DNA from: an uncultured Planctomycetaceae bacterium
Lineage (GTDB): Bacteria > Planctomycetota > Planctomycetia > Pirellulales > Pirellulaceae
Direction: 5' to 3'
Assembly (NCBI GenBank): GCA_937967665.1
Contig: CALBSZ010000496.1
Span: forward strand, 1-22,536
Length of the DNA stretch: 22,536 bases
Positions 1 through 13,600 of this stretch are shown here, piece by piece. A program made the translations under genes and the position numbers. The notes beneath the pieces are model-generated. The model worked only from the letters and a program-made list of their open reading frames with translations, did not search any database and was not told where the DNA came from. The stretch's first letter is position 1, and each line of letters starts with the position of its first letter.

Positions 1-1620
1 CCGCGCACTACTGCCGTCCAACGTGTGATGCACCTTGGCGCTGAGTTGCATGACTGCGTTGTTCAACTCAATCGGAGTAACTCCTTGCAATGGCGAATCG
101 TTGAGGGCATCGATCATACTGGCGACGATTTGAGCCGGCGTATCGGTGGCCGCGATCGATACCGCGTAGTTGCCCGGTAGGATCCGCCCGTCCAGATCCA
201 TTTCGAACACGATCGGATCGTTGACGCCGTCACTGATGGTGAACGATTGTCCGTCGGTGACACCTCCACCAACACCCGCCTGCGTCATCGCCGTATTGCT
301 GGTATTGATGACGTGATTCGGCTGGCCGCCGACTTGGATGTTGCCGTTGCCGTAGGCAAAACCAGCCAGGCCCAATCCAGCGGAATTGATGGCCGAATTG
401 ACCGCCGCGGCGATTTCGTTGTTCGTCAGGCTGGGACCGATGACGATGCGCGTGTTGGGCGTCGTCAAGGAGTTGTTGCTGTCGAATTCGAACGTCACCG
501 TTGTCGTGCCGTCGCTGACCGTAAACGTCTCCTCGTCGGAAAGACCGACGGCCTGGCCAGAGACGCCGATCGACGGTGCTGCCGTGGCACTGACGAAGTG
601 GCCGGCAACCGAACCGAGATGAATCACGCCGTTGCCCAGGTTGCGCGGAGATAATCCCAGATTGCTGTTGGTCAGCACGTTGACCACTTCGTTGGCCAGA
701 ATATCGATGCCCACATTCGGCTGGAAGCGGATCGGTGTGTTGCCGGGTCGAGTGATCGTGTTCGTGTCAAATTCGAACTTGATGGTGGAGAAACCGTTGC
801 CGATGACCAGGATCTCGCCATCCGTGACGGTGGGGAAGCCATTCACGGCCGGCAGTGTCAAAGTCAATGTCTGGGGAACCTGCAGGCCCAGCGCGGCGGG
901 TTGGGTCTTCAAGGCCAGACCGGTTTGAGGAACGTTCAAGAAGAAGACGGGCGCGCCTTCGGAAACCACACCGCTGGCGGAAGTATCGATGCGATGCGTC
1001 ATGGCGCCGCCGATCTGCACGCGGCCCTGACCCAGGTTGGCGGGCAGCAGGTCTTCCAGATCGCCGGCCTGCAAAGCGGCTTGAATGGCGTCGACCGTGC
1101 GCTGCGCGATTTCGGTATGCGTGTTGTTCGGTGTGAACGCAATACGGTAAGGATTCGACCAGGCGTTGTTCGAATCATATTCGAAGGTGACGCCGTTGAT
1201 CGAAAAGACATCCATATCGGTCGTGCCCTGGGCCACACCTGACTGCGTGATGCTTGGACTGAGGCTGGTGTCCAGCGAATGCATGGCCGTGCTTCCCAGG
1301 TGAACGCGGCCGCTGCCCAGATTGCGCGGTGACAGACCCAGTGCCGGAGCTCCCAATGCCGCGACGATGCTTTGCGCTACGTCGTTGTCGCTTACCAGGC
1401 CGAACAAATCAATCTGCGTATGATTGACCATGTCGAACATGCCGTTCTTGTCGAATTCGAACGTAGTCGAAGTCGCGCCGTTGGTTACGGTGAATGTTTC
1501 GCCGTCGGCGGTTTCAGCGGCGCCGGCGGAGGGCACCTGGATGGCCACCGTTTCGGCGCCTGGCCCCGCAAGCGGCGGCAAACCCGTTTGCACCAGCGAA
1601 CTTCCCGCGGTGATCAGCAC
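1..1620 (-). repeat. FEFD-module block 5, running off the window (residues 6752-7291)
   Basis: This is the most regular part. Cores lie at 1450-1461 (FEFD), 1174-1185 (FEYD), 766-777 (FEFD), 481-492 (FEFD) and 196-207 (FEMD), with start-to-start spacings of 276, 408, 285 and 285 bases. Three of four steps are 92-95 codons; the long one contains an extra stretch with LALKTQPAALGLQVPQTLTL. Module ends include LGLSPRNLGSGRVHLGSTAM and LGLSPRNLGNGVIHLGSVAG. The frame is still open at base 1, so the repeats probably continue. Confidence 0.85.
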
Positions 1621-4600
1621 CTGATCGCGGTCGTCGCCGTCAGCCGTTCGCGTCGCCTGCCCTTCGGCTTCCAGATCATGCGTGGCGCCCAGGAACAGGG
1701 GTTCCGAATCGACGACGTGCACGGCGCCATCGTTGCTGAGGATCGTCGGGTAGCTCGGATCACCGGCATCGCCGTAGTCCAGGGGGACGCTGCCCATGAC
1801 GATAGTCATTTTCGTATCGCCCGACAACAGATTTGGCTTCAGCGTATTGCCAGCCAGGTCGCGGATTGCCGGTACGGGCTCGATCATTCCCCCACTGGGC
1901 AACAGTGCTGTGGGGGGGCCGGTGACCAGTGTTGTGTTGACGCTGGCCGCGCCCGTGACCGCCACCTCCGCGCCGCCGTTGGGCGCCGCGTGAACGTCCG
2001 TCAAGACCGTGCTGCTTTCGATGGCAGCGATGAGGGAAACGGCCAGTTGGGTCGGATCGACATCCGGGTTCGGAACAAAGTGGATCGGCACGGCCGGCAG
2101 GACTCCAGACTGCCCGGTCCGTGTAATGGCGCTGACATTGGTGTCCAGCACCAGGTTGTAGCGGCTGTCTTCGAACAGGCGAACGAAACCGTCACCGGCG
2201 TGATTTGGAGCCAGCGACAGCGGTGCGGATTCGATGATCGGCACCAGGGATTCGCCGATGTCCGCGGCCGAATCGGTGGCGCTGAAGCGGACCAGCACGT
2301 TGCTGGCGGGCGAATTCGGATTCCGCGGCAGCGCACAGAGGCTATTCGTCGGCAGCGGCAGGCCCGTTTCCTTGAACTCGAACGTCACGCAGATCGGCGG
2401 CGTCGCCGGGTTCGAGTCGTCGTCGAATTCAATGGCAAATCTATCCTGGTCACGAACACCACCCGGTTCGCCCGTCTGCGTCAGGACACTGCCGCGCAGG
2501 TCGAACAGGTGATCCGTGGGCGCGCCCGGATCGATCACGCCGTTACCCAGGTAAGCGGGATTCAACTGCAACATCGGCGTCTGCAGAGCCAGGACGATGG
2601 CCTGAGCGATCGTGTCCTGGTCGTCGGCCGGGTCGCGGGAGTATGTAATCAGGACGTTGTCCGCCAGCATGTCGCCGTCGTCGTCGATGAACACCCCGTC
2701 GCTATCGAATTCGAAACGTACCTTGTTGCCCGCGACGTCTTCGACGGTAAACGTTTCGCCTTCCGTGATTCCCAGCGCGCCAGTGGCCGGGACCTGGACG
2801 CGCAAGTCCGCCGCCAGCGTGCGCAGCCCGAACGTTTCCCGCACGCCCGGCGTGCCGGTTTGCGTCAAGTTGGCTCGGAAGGTATTCAGGAAGTGGCTGG
2901 TCGTGCCGCCAACATGCACCAGGCCATTGCCGACGTGCTCGGGAGAAAGACCGACGCTGGCACCGCGGATCGCCGCCGCCAGCGACTCGCCGATCTCTTC
3001 GTGAGTCTGGCCGTCGTGGAACAGAATCGGCACGTTGTCGTGTTCCACATTGCCATCGCGCGTGAATTCGAAATAGGTTACGCCCGTGCCGTCGTCGATA
3101 TAGAACGTTTCTCCATCTTCGACGTTTCCGGCCACGCCGGACGGAGTCAGGCTGCTATTGGGAGGTACGGTCAGTACGTGAGACGCATTGCTGCCCAGGT
3201 GGATGCGGCCATCGCCCAGATTCTTGGGACTCAAACCAAGATTGGCGTTCTTGATTGCCGCAATAATCGCACCGGCAATCGCGTTCTGGTCGAACGTCTG
3301 GTCGTACGGGATGACCGTCCGCCCCAAAGTGGAACTGTTGTTCTTGTCGAACTCGAACGTCTCCGTTCGAGTCCCCGACGTGATCATGAACGTTTCGCTG
3401 TCGACAATGCCCGTGGGCCGACCGGTCGCGGGATCGATCAACCCGAGTGAACCGCCATTGATCGGCGCTTGCAGCTGATACGTCTGCGCCAGCTGCAGGC
3501 TGTAACCCCGCTCGAATTCGTAGCGTTCCGTCGCTCCCGTCAGGTCGGTGACGTCAAAGGACTGTCCGTCCGGAATAGCGCTGGCCGTGGGAGTCGTCAG
3601 CACAAAGGTATCGGCGTTATTCAATTCGACGGTGTAAATACGATTGGGAGTCCAGACCCCGGAAAGGGGCGTCAGGCGGATGGAATTGCTGGTGCTGTCG
3701 TACGCGTACGTGTAATCGATGCCGTCCACCAGCAAGTCGCCGTTCATCGTCACGGTAACGGCATTGGTCGTGACCGTCCTGTCGTCCACACCGACACCCC
3801 GGGCGGGATCGGCCGGCGGGACACCATCGTCCAGGTTGATGCGGAAGCTGGAAACGACTTGTGATGCCGCCAGGCGGATCACGGAGAAGCCGGGGTCCAG
3901 GTCGAGTCCGTTGGAATCGTTGTCACGCGGGCCCACGAACGTAGCAGTGGGACCGATGAGGTCCGAGCGATCGATGGCACCACGGTCGATAAAGATATCG
4001 GTACCGAAACCGAACGGCGGTTCAACCGTCGGATCGTCCCTCCGCTGCTGGCCCGTCACGTCGTTCTCAGGCGCCAGGATGGGCGACGGCGCGATGCCCA
4101 TCGCGTCCTTGACTCGACGGAAGTCGTCCCGGTCCTGCAGCGCCTGGATCGCGCTGTCGATCGCCACGGAACCCGTGGCCAGGTAGAAGTTGCGATTCGC
4201 CGGATCACGGAACAACGCTTTGTTGAGTTCCGTCGGCGAATCCAGATTGCGATCGAAATCGCCGAACCCGGACGGGGTATTGATGCCGCTGGCGGCGACC
4301 GTGTTCTGCGAATACAGATTGGCGCCGAAGATCGAGGTCCCGGACAGGGCGTCGACATCGATGCCGGTACCCAGATTGGCGACGATGTTGTTGAGCACTG
4401 TCGGCGTGACGTTCTCGTCCAATTGAATACCGACGTCGCCACCGCCATTTCCAAAAACGGTGTTGTTCACGATGCGGCCGAACGGCAAGGCAGCCTGCTG
4501 TTCATTGAACGCGTTCGTTTCGCCGCTATAGCGGATACCGCCCGCGGCGTTGCCGACCAGCAGGTTGTTGGCCAGCACCACGCCGATACCCGTGTCGCGG

Positions 4601-7600
4601 ACATTCAATTCCCGCAAGTTGCGGACCGCCCCGATGTGCGGGCTGGTATCGTTGGGATCGCCCGCAGGATCGCGCACGTTGCCGCGTGGTCCCGAGTCGA
4701 CGAGGATGCCGAAGTTGGCTGAATCGGTAATGCTGTTCGAATGGATGATCACTTGGCCCTGATCCCGGAAGTGATTGCCATCCCCAAACTCGTTGAACAA
4801 CATGACGTCGGTTTCCGTTGCCGAACCAAACGTGATTTCCAACTGGTAGAACCCCAGATTGCCGCGCTGACGCCCTTCCGTGCCGCTGAACGGTACCGTG
4901 GGATCATAGGCCACGTTCGTGAACCCGCTGACGCCGACGTAGTAAGTGCCGTCGGCGGGCGCCGTGAATTGCAGGAATGGATCCAGCCGCTGGAATTCGT
5001 CGGGAGGACGAATGCCCAGGTCCATGTTGTCGTCGAACGCCAGTTGCGTGCCGGTGGAATCAAATACCCGCAACACGCTGTCCAAGGTCGAACTGATTTC
5101 CGAGGCGTCGATGTCGATCATCACCGTCTCGCCCGCGATCAGGTTCAGCCGGAAAAGATCCACGTCCAATTCGGGATCCAGGGGCACGAGGCGGTTGTCG
5201 CCGATGTAGCCGGAGGCCACGAACGGCGGTGTGTTGACGCCGTCGATGCGCGTGTCGATCGCTTCCAGCAAGGAATCGTTCGATTCATCGGCGTCCACCG
5301 AGTGGACTTCCAGATGTGCCGGTCCGTACAGGTTCACCCGATTGGCCGTGCTCAACGTCGGCGCGCCGGCGCCGGTTATCGTCCCATCGCCGATCCCCGC
5401 CACGACACTCAACAACGCTTGCACGTCCAGGTCGTTAATTGAATCCCGCACGCGTTGCGCGACAACGAAATCGGTATCAGAGGGATCGACGCGCACTTCT
5501 TCATGGCCCGAAGCAACTCCATTGCCAAGTGTCACGTCTTCGTATTCGAACGTCACGTGGTTGATGCCGTCGCTAATGGTGAAGAGCTGGCCGTCCGCGA
5601 TCTCCGCACCCGGTTGGATCAACATCGTGACCGCCTGGTCGAAGCGATCGTTGGTGTCCCAACTGCGTGCCAGCGGCAAGCCGTAGTCTTCCGAACGCCG
5701 AATCTCCAGCTGGTATTCGCCCGCGGTGATGCCGGGTGAAGCGAGCGGGTTGCCGGAATATGTCGAATCCGTCGTTGCAAAGAACGCCTGTTCGCCGCGT
5801 TCGGCAAAGCCGATCACGATATCGTCGATATACAGTCCTTCTTCGCCGGCGTTGTTCTGGCCGCGGCGATTCGAATTGAACGCGCCAAACTCGTCGCCAG
5901 GCAGGTTGAACAATGGATTCGTCGGCAGCGGCGCCTCGTAACCGATCGGGCCGGCGTCGATCACCACATGCCCGATGATCCGCAGCAGGTCTTCATCCTG
6001 CTTCGAGATATTTTGCGGTGCCTCCAAGGCCAGCGGCGTGCCGCCCTGCTGGAACAACACAAACGAAGCATACTCGGCCGGGTTATAACGCAGCAGCACG
6101 TCGGCCGGGAAGACTTGCGTATGCTGCAATTCGACGCGGCGCAAATCGGCGGGATCGATGACGGCATCGATCGCCAGCGGCACCTGCAGCTGGGTCGTCG
6201 TCACGTCGATCGCCGTATCGAGCGCCGCCGCCATGTTCCGCGGCGCGAAACTTGTACTCGGAGCGAACTCGACCGGAATATTGAACGCCGCCCCGCCGCG
6301 GATGCCGGTTGTGGTCAGCACGGTCGTCGGCAGCGTGATCACCTCGGTCGTGGCCAGGCCCAGTTCATCCAGGGTGACGAGCCCGTTGCCCAGGTTGCGG
6401 GGACGCAGGTTGGGAAGCAGCGGCAAGGCGGATTCGACCGCTGCAACCAGGGCGTCGGCAATGTCGTTCTGGTTATCGCCGAACGAGAACATGACTGGGA
6501 TGTTTGCCCCCGAAACGCCGTCCGCCACATCGATGTTTTCGAATTCAAACACGACGGGAGGATTGACGCCGTCGGAAACCGTAAACGTTTCCTTGTCGGC
6601 CACGCCACCGCTGCCGCCGCCGGCCAGCGGTGCCTGCAGCATCAGCGGTCCGGGAATCGTCAGTGTGGACGTCAGTGTCACGACGTTGCTCGGTCCACCG
6701 CCCAAATCCATCCGCTGTCCGTCCAGGTTCGTCGGCGTCACGCCCAGGCCGGACACCTGCAGGACGGCCGCCATGTTGTCGATGATTTGACTGGTCGAAT
6801 CGTTGTCGCTGATGAAGATCGGCGTGTTGCGCGGGTCGAAGGTAGCATCCCGGGTGAATTCAAATTTCACGCTCTGCGCGCCGTCCGTCACGATGAACGT
6901 CTCCCCTTCCGGAATCGGTCCGCCGCTGCCCACGGTCGTGATATTGCTCATCGACGAATCGAAGAAATGCGCGGTTGTGCCGCCCAGATGGATGCGGCCG
7001 CCGACGATCGCCGTGCCGGTTAAGTTCTGCGGCATGATGCCCAGTCCCATGCCGTCCAGGGTGCCATCGGTAAGATCGATGGCGTCGACGATCGCCTGGG
7101 CATTCTGTGAACTGGTGAAGTCGATCGTGAAATCAATCGCGCGATAGGTTGGCGTTTCGATGACCGAGTTGTCCTCGTCAAACTCAAACGTGTAGACTCC
7201 CATCGGAGATCCGATCACGATGATATCGCCGTCCGCGATGGCGCCCGCGGAAGCGTTGCCGGAATCGGTGAGGTGCGTGTTGAACGTATTCACCGCGAAG
7301 TTCGGCGAACCGCCCAGATGGATCGCCGAACCAACGGTCGGATCGACGATGGTCGGCATGAGTCCCAAGCCGGCCAGTTCAATCGCGTCGCGAATGAGCG
7401 TGGCCATTTCCAACTGCGTATTCGTCTGCGAGAACGGGATGGAAATCGAGCCGGTGCCGACGCCGTCGCCGATCGCAATATCTTCGAACTCGAACGTCGC
7501 CCCGGGCAGGATGTCGGTATTGTCCGGATCGATGACAAACGTTTCACCGTCCTTGATGCCCGCCCCCGGAACGAACAGCGTCAACTGGTCGGGCAGGTTG

Positions 7601-10600
7601 AAGGCAAACGTCTGCGGCAGGCCAATCGTGACCGCCGAATCGACGCCCGGTCGCGAGGGCTCCAGCGTCAGCACGCCGCCGCGCCCCAACTGAATCTCGA
7701 ACACGTCGGCCGGAGGGCCCGAGGCGGGTTGATTGATGAACCCGCCAAGGATCTGGACCCGCCCGCCGCTCAACACGTTGGCACGCAGGTTCAACTGCGG
7801 GGGAATGTTGATGCCCGAGTTGACGGCTTGTTCCAGGGAACGCTGCACGTCCGACACGCTGCTGGTATCGGAAATCAACACACTTGCGTTGCCTGGTACC
7901 GTAGTGCCGTCCTTGTCGAACTCGAACGTGGCCGAGAAATTGCCCGCCGAGACGGTAAAGGTTTCGCCGTCGCGGATTCCGCCGGCCACGGCGTTACCGC
8001 CGGCACTGGGGATCTGCAGGATGTAGTGGCTGTCAAATTCGAACGTGACCGGCGGGTTCACGCCGTCGTCCAGGATAAAGCGGTCGCCATCCGTGAAACT
8101 CGTGGTAAAGTCCGGAATCAGCGTCGGGTTGTAGAACTGCGACTCGAGCAATCCGTCGATGACGTTGGCCACGTCGATACGCGACATGTCCGTGTGGATC
8201 GGCACCGGCACGTTTAGCGGAGCGTTGAGCGGATCATTGAGGCCCACCGTTCCTTCCAGTGCCACACCCAATCGATTCGCCGTGGGAGACATGGTCTGGG
8301 TAACCAGCGCGGCACCTTCGATGTTGACGCGATTGCCGTCGATGTTGCGGTTGGCGGCAAAGTGCGTCACGATGGAGGGCAACAGCCGGCCGGTCAGGAT
8401 CGCTTGCGTGATCGCCTGATCGATGCGATTGGCGATATCGGACGCGGTTTGCGAATTGACAATGCCGCCCAGCCCGTCGGGACGGTTGTCCAGGAAGATC
8501 GGCACGAAGTTTTCCGGCTCCAGCGGCGACGCCACCGTTTCGGCGAAGGTGATCGCCGTGTTACCGCCGACGAATTGGACGACGTTTTCATGCGGCGCTG
8601 GCTTGGTCGCGGCCGGCACGAAGGGATTGATCGTCGCGGCCAAGGTCGCCGCGATGTCTGCCGCGGTGTCGGTCGGACTGAAAGGAACGCGTGTCGCCGA
8701 GGTGTCGTTCAGGCCGGGCTGGCCGCTCTGCCGCAAGGTCGGTGCCTGCGAGGCGTCCAGCGTATGCGTCACCGCGCCCGTGGAGTCAAAGATCTGCACG
8801 TACCCGCCGCCGACATTGCTGGCGGTCAATGTGCCGCCGGAGTACTGGTTCTGGATGGCCGACACAATGCGATCCGCCATCTCGTCCTGCGACTTGGGGG
8901 TCACGTCTCCCTGCAACGCCAGCGAACCGGTCCGCGTCAGCGTATGTTGCGGCGTGGTGCCTTCAAACACGATGCGGCCGTTGCCATGGTCCACCGGCGT
9001 GACACCGACGCCCGGCGTGGCGGAGACCACCTCCACGATCAATTCCGAGATCTGCTGCTGCGTGCGCGGACGGAACGTATTGGTCAACGCCGCCGATCCC
9101 GAGGTGTTGACAACCATGCCCGGCGTCGTGCGATCCAGCATCAGCGTGCCGCCGCCCAGGTTGACCGGAACCACGTTGAAACCGCGCGCGATGATGGCCG
9201 TGGCAATTCGATCCGCCAGGACGTCCGGCGTCGTGAAATGGTTAAAGTCGATGCGTTCCGCGCTGCCGTTCAAAAGGGCGCCGTCATTGTCGAATTCAAA
9301 CTGCACCGACAGCGCGCCCTGCGTCAACGTAAAGGTGTCGGTATCCTGGATGCCGCCGAACCCGCCGCCAGCCGCCGGCACCTGGATGATAATGTTGTCG
9401 GCGATATTGATCACGTTGCTCGTCCCAACAGGCATGCCCGTCTTGCGGAATTCGAACACGTGGTCCGTACCGGCGTTGTTGATTACGAAACGGTCGCCGT
9501 TGGCGATGCCGCCGAGCGCCCCGTTCACCGGAACGATTACCGTCATGTCGTCCTTGACATTGATTACTTGCGAGGCACCGCCCGAAACCGTGCCGTTGTC
9601 GTCGAATTCGAAGATCACATCGCCCGTGCCGTCGTTGAGCGTAAACTGTTCCATATCCGCGATGCGGGTCTGGCCGATCGCCACATTCGGCGTTTGCAGG
9701 ACGTACCCGCTGTCGAATTCGAACGCATACACCTGCGCCGGGACAACAGAATTATCCGTAACGGTGAACGCGTCCCCGTCATCGAAACGGTCGCCGCCGA
9801 AGGCAACCAGGATATTGTCCTGCATCTGCAGGTTGTCGGTGAACGTGAAGGTGGTCGGGACATTCACGCCGTCGTCGATCGTAAACGATTCACCCGGCGG
9901 GATGGCCGCACCGGACGGCGGGATCAAGGTATGTCCGGCTTCGATTTCGAAGACGACGTCGTCAATTTGGAACGTTTGGCCGTCACGGAGGAACACACCG
10001 GCCACGGCCCGTAGCTCATCGCCGGTAGTGAACGTGTCACCAACATTCATCGATCCGGCGGTACTGAAGTCGAAACGCAAGCGCAGATGGTCCCGCCCCG
10101 CGTAGGGATCCAGGGCGACACGCAGCTGCCGCCAGGCAGTGGGAGCGCCCTGGTCGCCGACGTCAAACGCCAACTGCACGTTGAACGGCGGCGTGGCCAG
10201 GTCGGTCGAGGGGTCGCGGTCGTTCGTGCCGAGAAGCTGCCAGTCGCCGTCGTTGTCGGCAATGAAGACGCGGAACGAATCGAACATCGGATCGAGGTCC
10301 GTCGGCGCCCCGACTTCGTTTTCCGTATCCAGGAAGTAGTTGAAGTACAACACCGGACGATCGGCCGCGGAATAGCCCTTCAAGCTGAATTCGTTGGATA
10401 CGATGGAGCCATGAGCGCCGCCCGGGAAATCGATATCGCCGAGTTCGCCGGTGCCGAAATGATAACTCGCCTGTCCAGGTCCCGGCTGTGCCACCGGGGA
10501 TCCGTGATCCGTATCGCATTCGCGTTGGGGAGGAACTGAAGGGCAAGCGTTTGTAATATGGAAGAGGTTGCTGTCGAGCGTCGAGAAATCAATACCGGTC

Positions 10601-13600
10601 ACTTCGAGCCCCGGACTATTGCCCGGATTCAGCCCTGTATCAATACTCGTCGCACCATCCACGAAGATCGGCTGCAGTTGCCCTTGGGTATTGAACGCAT
10701 AGATGCGGCCCCGCGTGTCATTCGCAAAGAGCGTGTTGCTAAAGCGTCCATTTTCGACGGACGGTGGTCCCGAAGTCAGGCCGCCGAACTCGATGCCCAG
10801 CAGGTCGGCCGCCGAAGTACGCACGTAGTTGGTGCTGGCGTTACTGGTGAGTGGATTCGTGACCACGAACAGACCACCGGCGTCGCTCACGGCGTAGACG
10901 GTCCCGTTCATGATCGTAATGCCGTTGATGATACCGCCCGGTCCTTCGCCGTCGGAACCGATTGGCTGTTCGTTCATGTCACCCGGACGGTTGGGCTGGA
11001 CGATCGTCACCGAACCCTGGTTCAACCGGACTTCGCCATTGGTGCAGTTGATGTTGAATCCGAGAATACATTGCGCGAACAGACCCGGAATCACCTGATC
11101 CGCGCCCGGCGTATTGATCGCACTGCGGCTGAAGATCGTCGCTGGCGGATCGGGTCGATTCACGGCATTGACGAGGCGCGAGCCGATGCCGGGCACGTTT
11201 TCGACGAAAGTGTCCAAATCGATATCTTCACGGCGGTCTTCCGCGTAGTCCCAAGCACGGAACGGGACTCGTTCCGCACCCGGCGTGACTCCAAAACTGC
11301 TCGTGTTCACCGTCGCCCAAACGGGCACGCCGGCGAAGTCCGCGGTTTCCGACCCGGCAAAGTTGATGCGTCCCCAGGCTCCACCCGCGTCAAACGTCGG
11401 GTTGACCTGGTTCACCACCGTGGCGATCCGCCGTGCGTTGATATGATCGGTGATATTGCGGCCGTTGGGAATCGGTACGGGAACGTCGCGAGCCGGGTCG
11501 ATGCCGTATTGCGCCGCTGCCGCGTCCTGCGCTTCGATATTCCAATCCTCTTCGACATCCGTAACCTGGAAGACTTGCTGTCCCGTCGCCGGACCAACTT
11601 GTTGTACTCCCGGGGAACCGAGCACGCCAGGGACGCTCGCTGTAAACCTGACCTGGAAGCCGTTCGCCACAACTCGATCCCCGACCAATTGTGTCCGTCC
11701 TACAAACGAGAACGGGTCCACCTGGACGACGCGGTCCCCGGACGCAATTTCCACGCGGACGTCATTCGTCGCGCCACTGATCGCGGCCGAGATACGCTGA
11801 GCCATGGCGGCGAGCGACGTTCCCGGTGTCAGGAGTGTCGAGGGACTGAACGGGATCGCCACGTCCGAAGTCGGCGCGATGCCCGCCGGACCAAACAACG
11901 AATCCTCGAATTCAAAGACGACGTTGACGCCGTTGTCATTGATCGTAAACGTCTGCCCGTCGAAGCACGTGTCCCCATCACAGACAGGAATGATCTGCCC
12001 GGGGTTGGCCGCCAGTTGAATGGCTTGATCAATGTTCGCCGCAACCTGCGCCGACGTGAAGTTCGCGGAGGGAATGAACGGAATCGGGACGCTGGCCGGA
12101 TTGGCGGGATTCAGGTTGTTCGGACCGACCATCGGATCGCCGAAGGCGATCACATTAGGAGCATCTGCCGCGGTCACGGTCAGGAAGTGATCGGGCAACG
12201 TCGGTTCCAGCGGATTGGATTGACCGCCAAGGTTGACACCGCCGCCGTTGCCGAGCGGTGTTGGAGTCAACCCGAACGGCGCGGCCGGCGCGCCGATGGG
12301 TGATGTTAAAATCACATTGGCGATCGTCTGTGCAATCTCTTCCGCTGTATCGCCATGCGAGAAGGGAATCGCGGTCCTCATCCCCATCACGCCGTTGCCG
12401 GTATCAAATTCAAATGTGACCGTCGGGTCCAACCCGTTGTTATCGCCAATCGTAAAGAACTCGCCGTCGGTCACGCCTCCCGACTGGCCAGTACTCGAGA
12501 ACCCGTTCGGCAACGGCGCGGCGAACGAATGGTTGAACTGGCTGCCCAGATGCACTTGTCCGCCGCCGATATTCTTGGAGTCCAGACCGAGTCCCGAGGC
12601 GTTGAATGCGGAGACCACCAGGTTGGCAATGTCGTTGGGCGTATGGACGGCTGTGTAGGGCAGCCGTGTGAAGTTCATCGGATCGAATGGATCGCTGGAA
12701 CGTTCGAAACGGAAGTCAACAGTCGTCACACCGTCGGTAACCGAAATTACGCTGCCGTCGACAATGCCGCGACCGCCCGCGGTCGGTACGGAAAGCCGCA
12801 GCGTGGTCGGGATGGAAATGTTGTATCCCGAGTTGAATTCAAAGCGCGTTTGACCGCCATTCGTTCCCGCATTCTGCAGGAAGAACGAATCACCATCCGC
12901 AATCAAGTCACCTTGAATCGCTTGTATAATGGGAGCCGCGCCGTGGTCACCGGTAATCTCAACTCCCAGTGCGCGATTCGTCGTATTGATCTGAATCGTG
13001 GGACCGCCGACCGTCGCACGATCGTCAATCAGCGAAATTCGTCCGGCGTTGTTGAAAGCTTGCACGATAATCTGGCCGGAGGCATTGATGGCCGATGTCA
13101 GACGACCTGCCAAGTTCACCGCATTATCCGTTCTGGCGTCGTACTGGATTCCAGTAACTCCAGGACTCGGCATCAACATCGAACTCGCTTCGATGAACTG
13201 GAACGAGTCGGTTTGGCCGAGGCGATCGTTCACGGTGATCAGAGTACCATTCGGGAAAAACCCGAAACCGGCAGTGATCTCGATGACGGAGCCGACGTCC
13301 ATTTGGAAAAATGTGTCGTCTTCCAGGACAAAGAAGTTTCCGTCGCGAATGGTCTGATCCGCGATAACGTCGATGTTCTGGCGGACTTCGGGACCCGAGT
13401 CGAACTCGAAAGTCGTCGGATTGCCGCCACCATCGTCAATGATGACCTGGTCACCATCCTGAAGATTGAATACCGTTCCTTGACCAACACGCGTCGGGAA
13501 GGTCGCATCGGAAGGCGTGATCTTCGGACTCGTCAACAGTTCGCCTCGTTCCACGATATTTGTGCCGGCGCCGTCGGCCCGCGTTTGTCCCGTGAGCGGG

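Noticed and set aside
1372..3450. Long plus-strand frame (692 codons), and similar ones at 8362-10014, 8423-10105, 10558-12303, 12355-13974, 15817-17436 and 19903-21423
   Set aside because: They lie antisense to the giant gene, mostly in the frame exactly opposite its codons, which stays open because TTA, CTA and TCA are absent from the gene's codons. Products are arginine-rich without recognisable domains.
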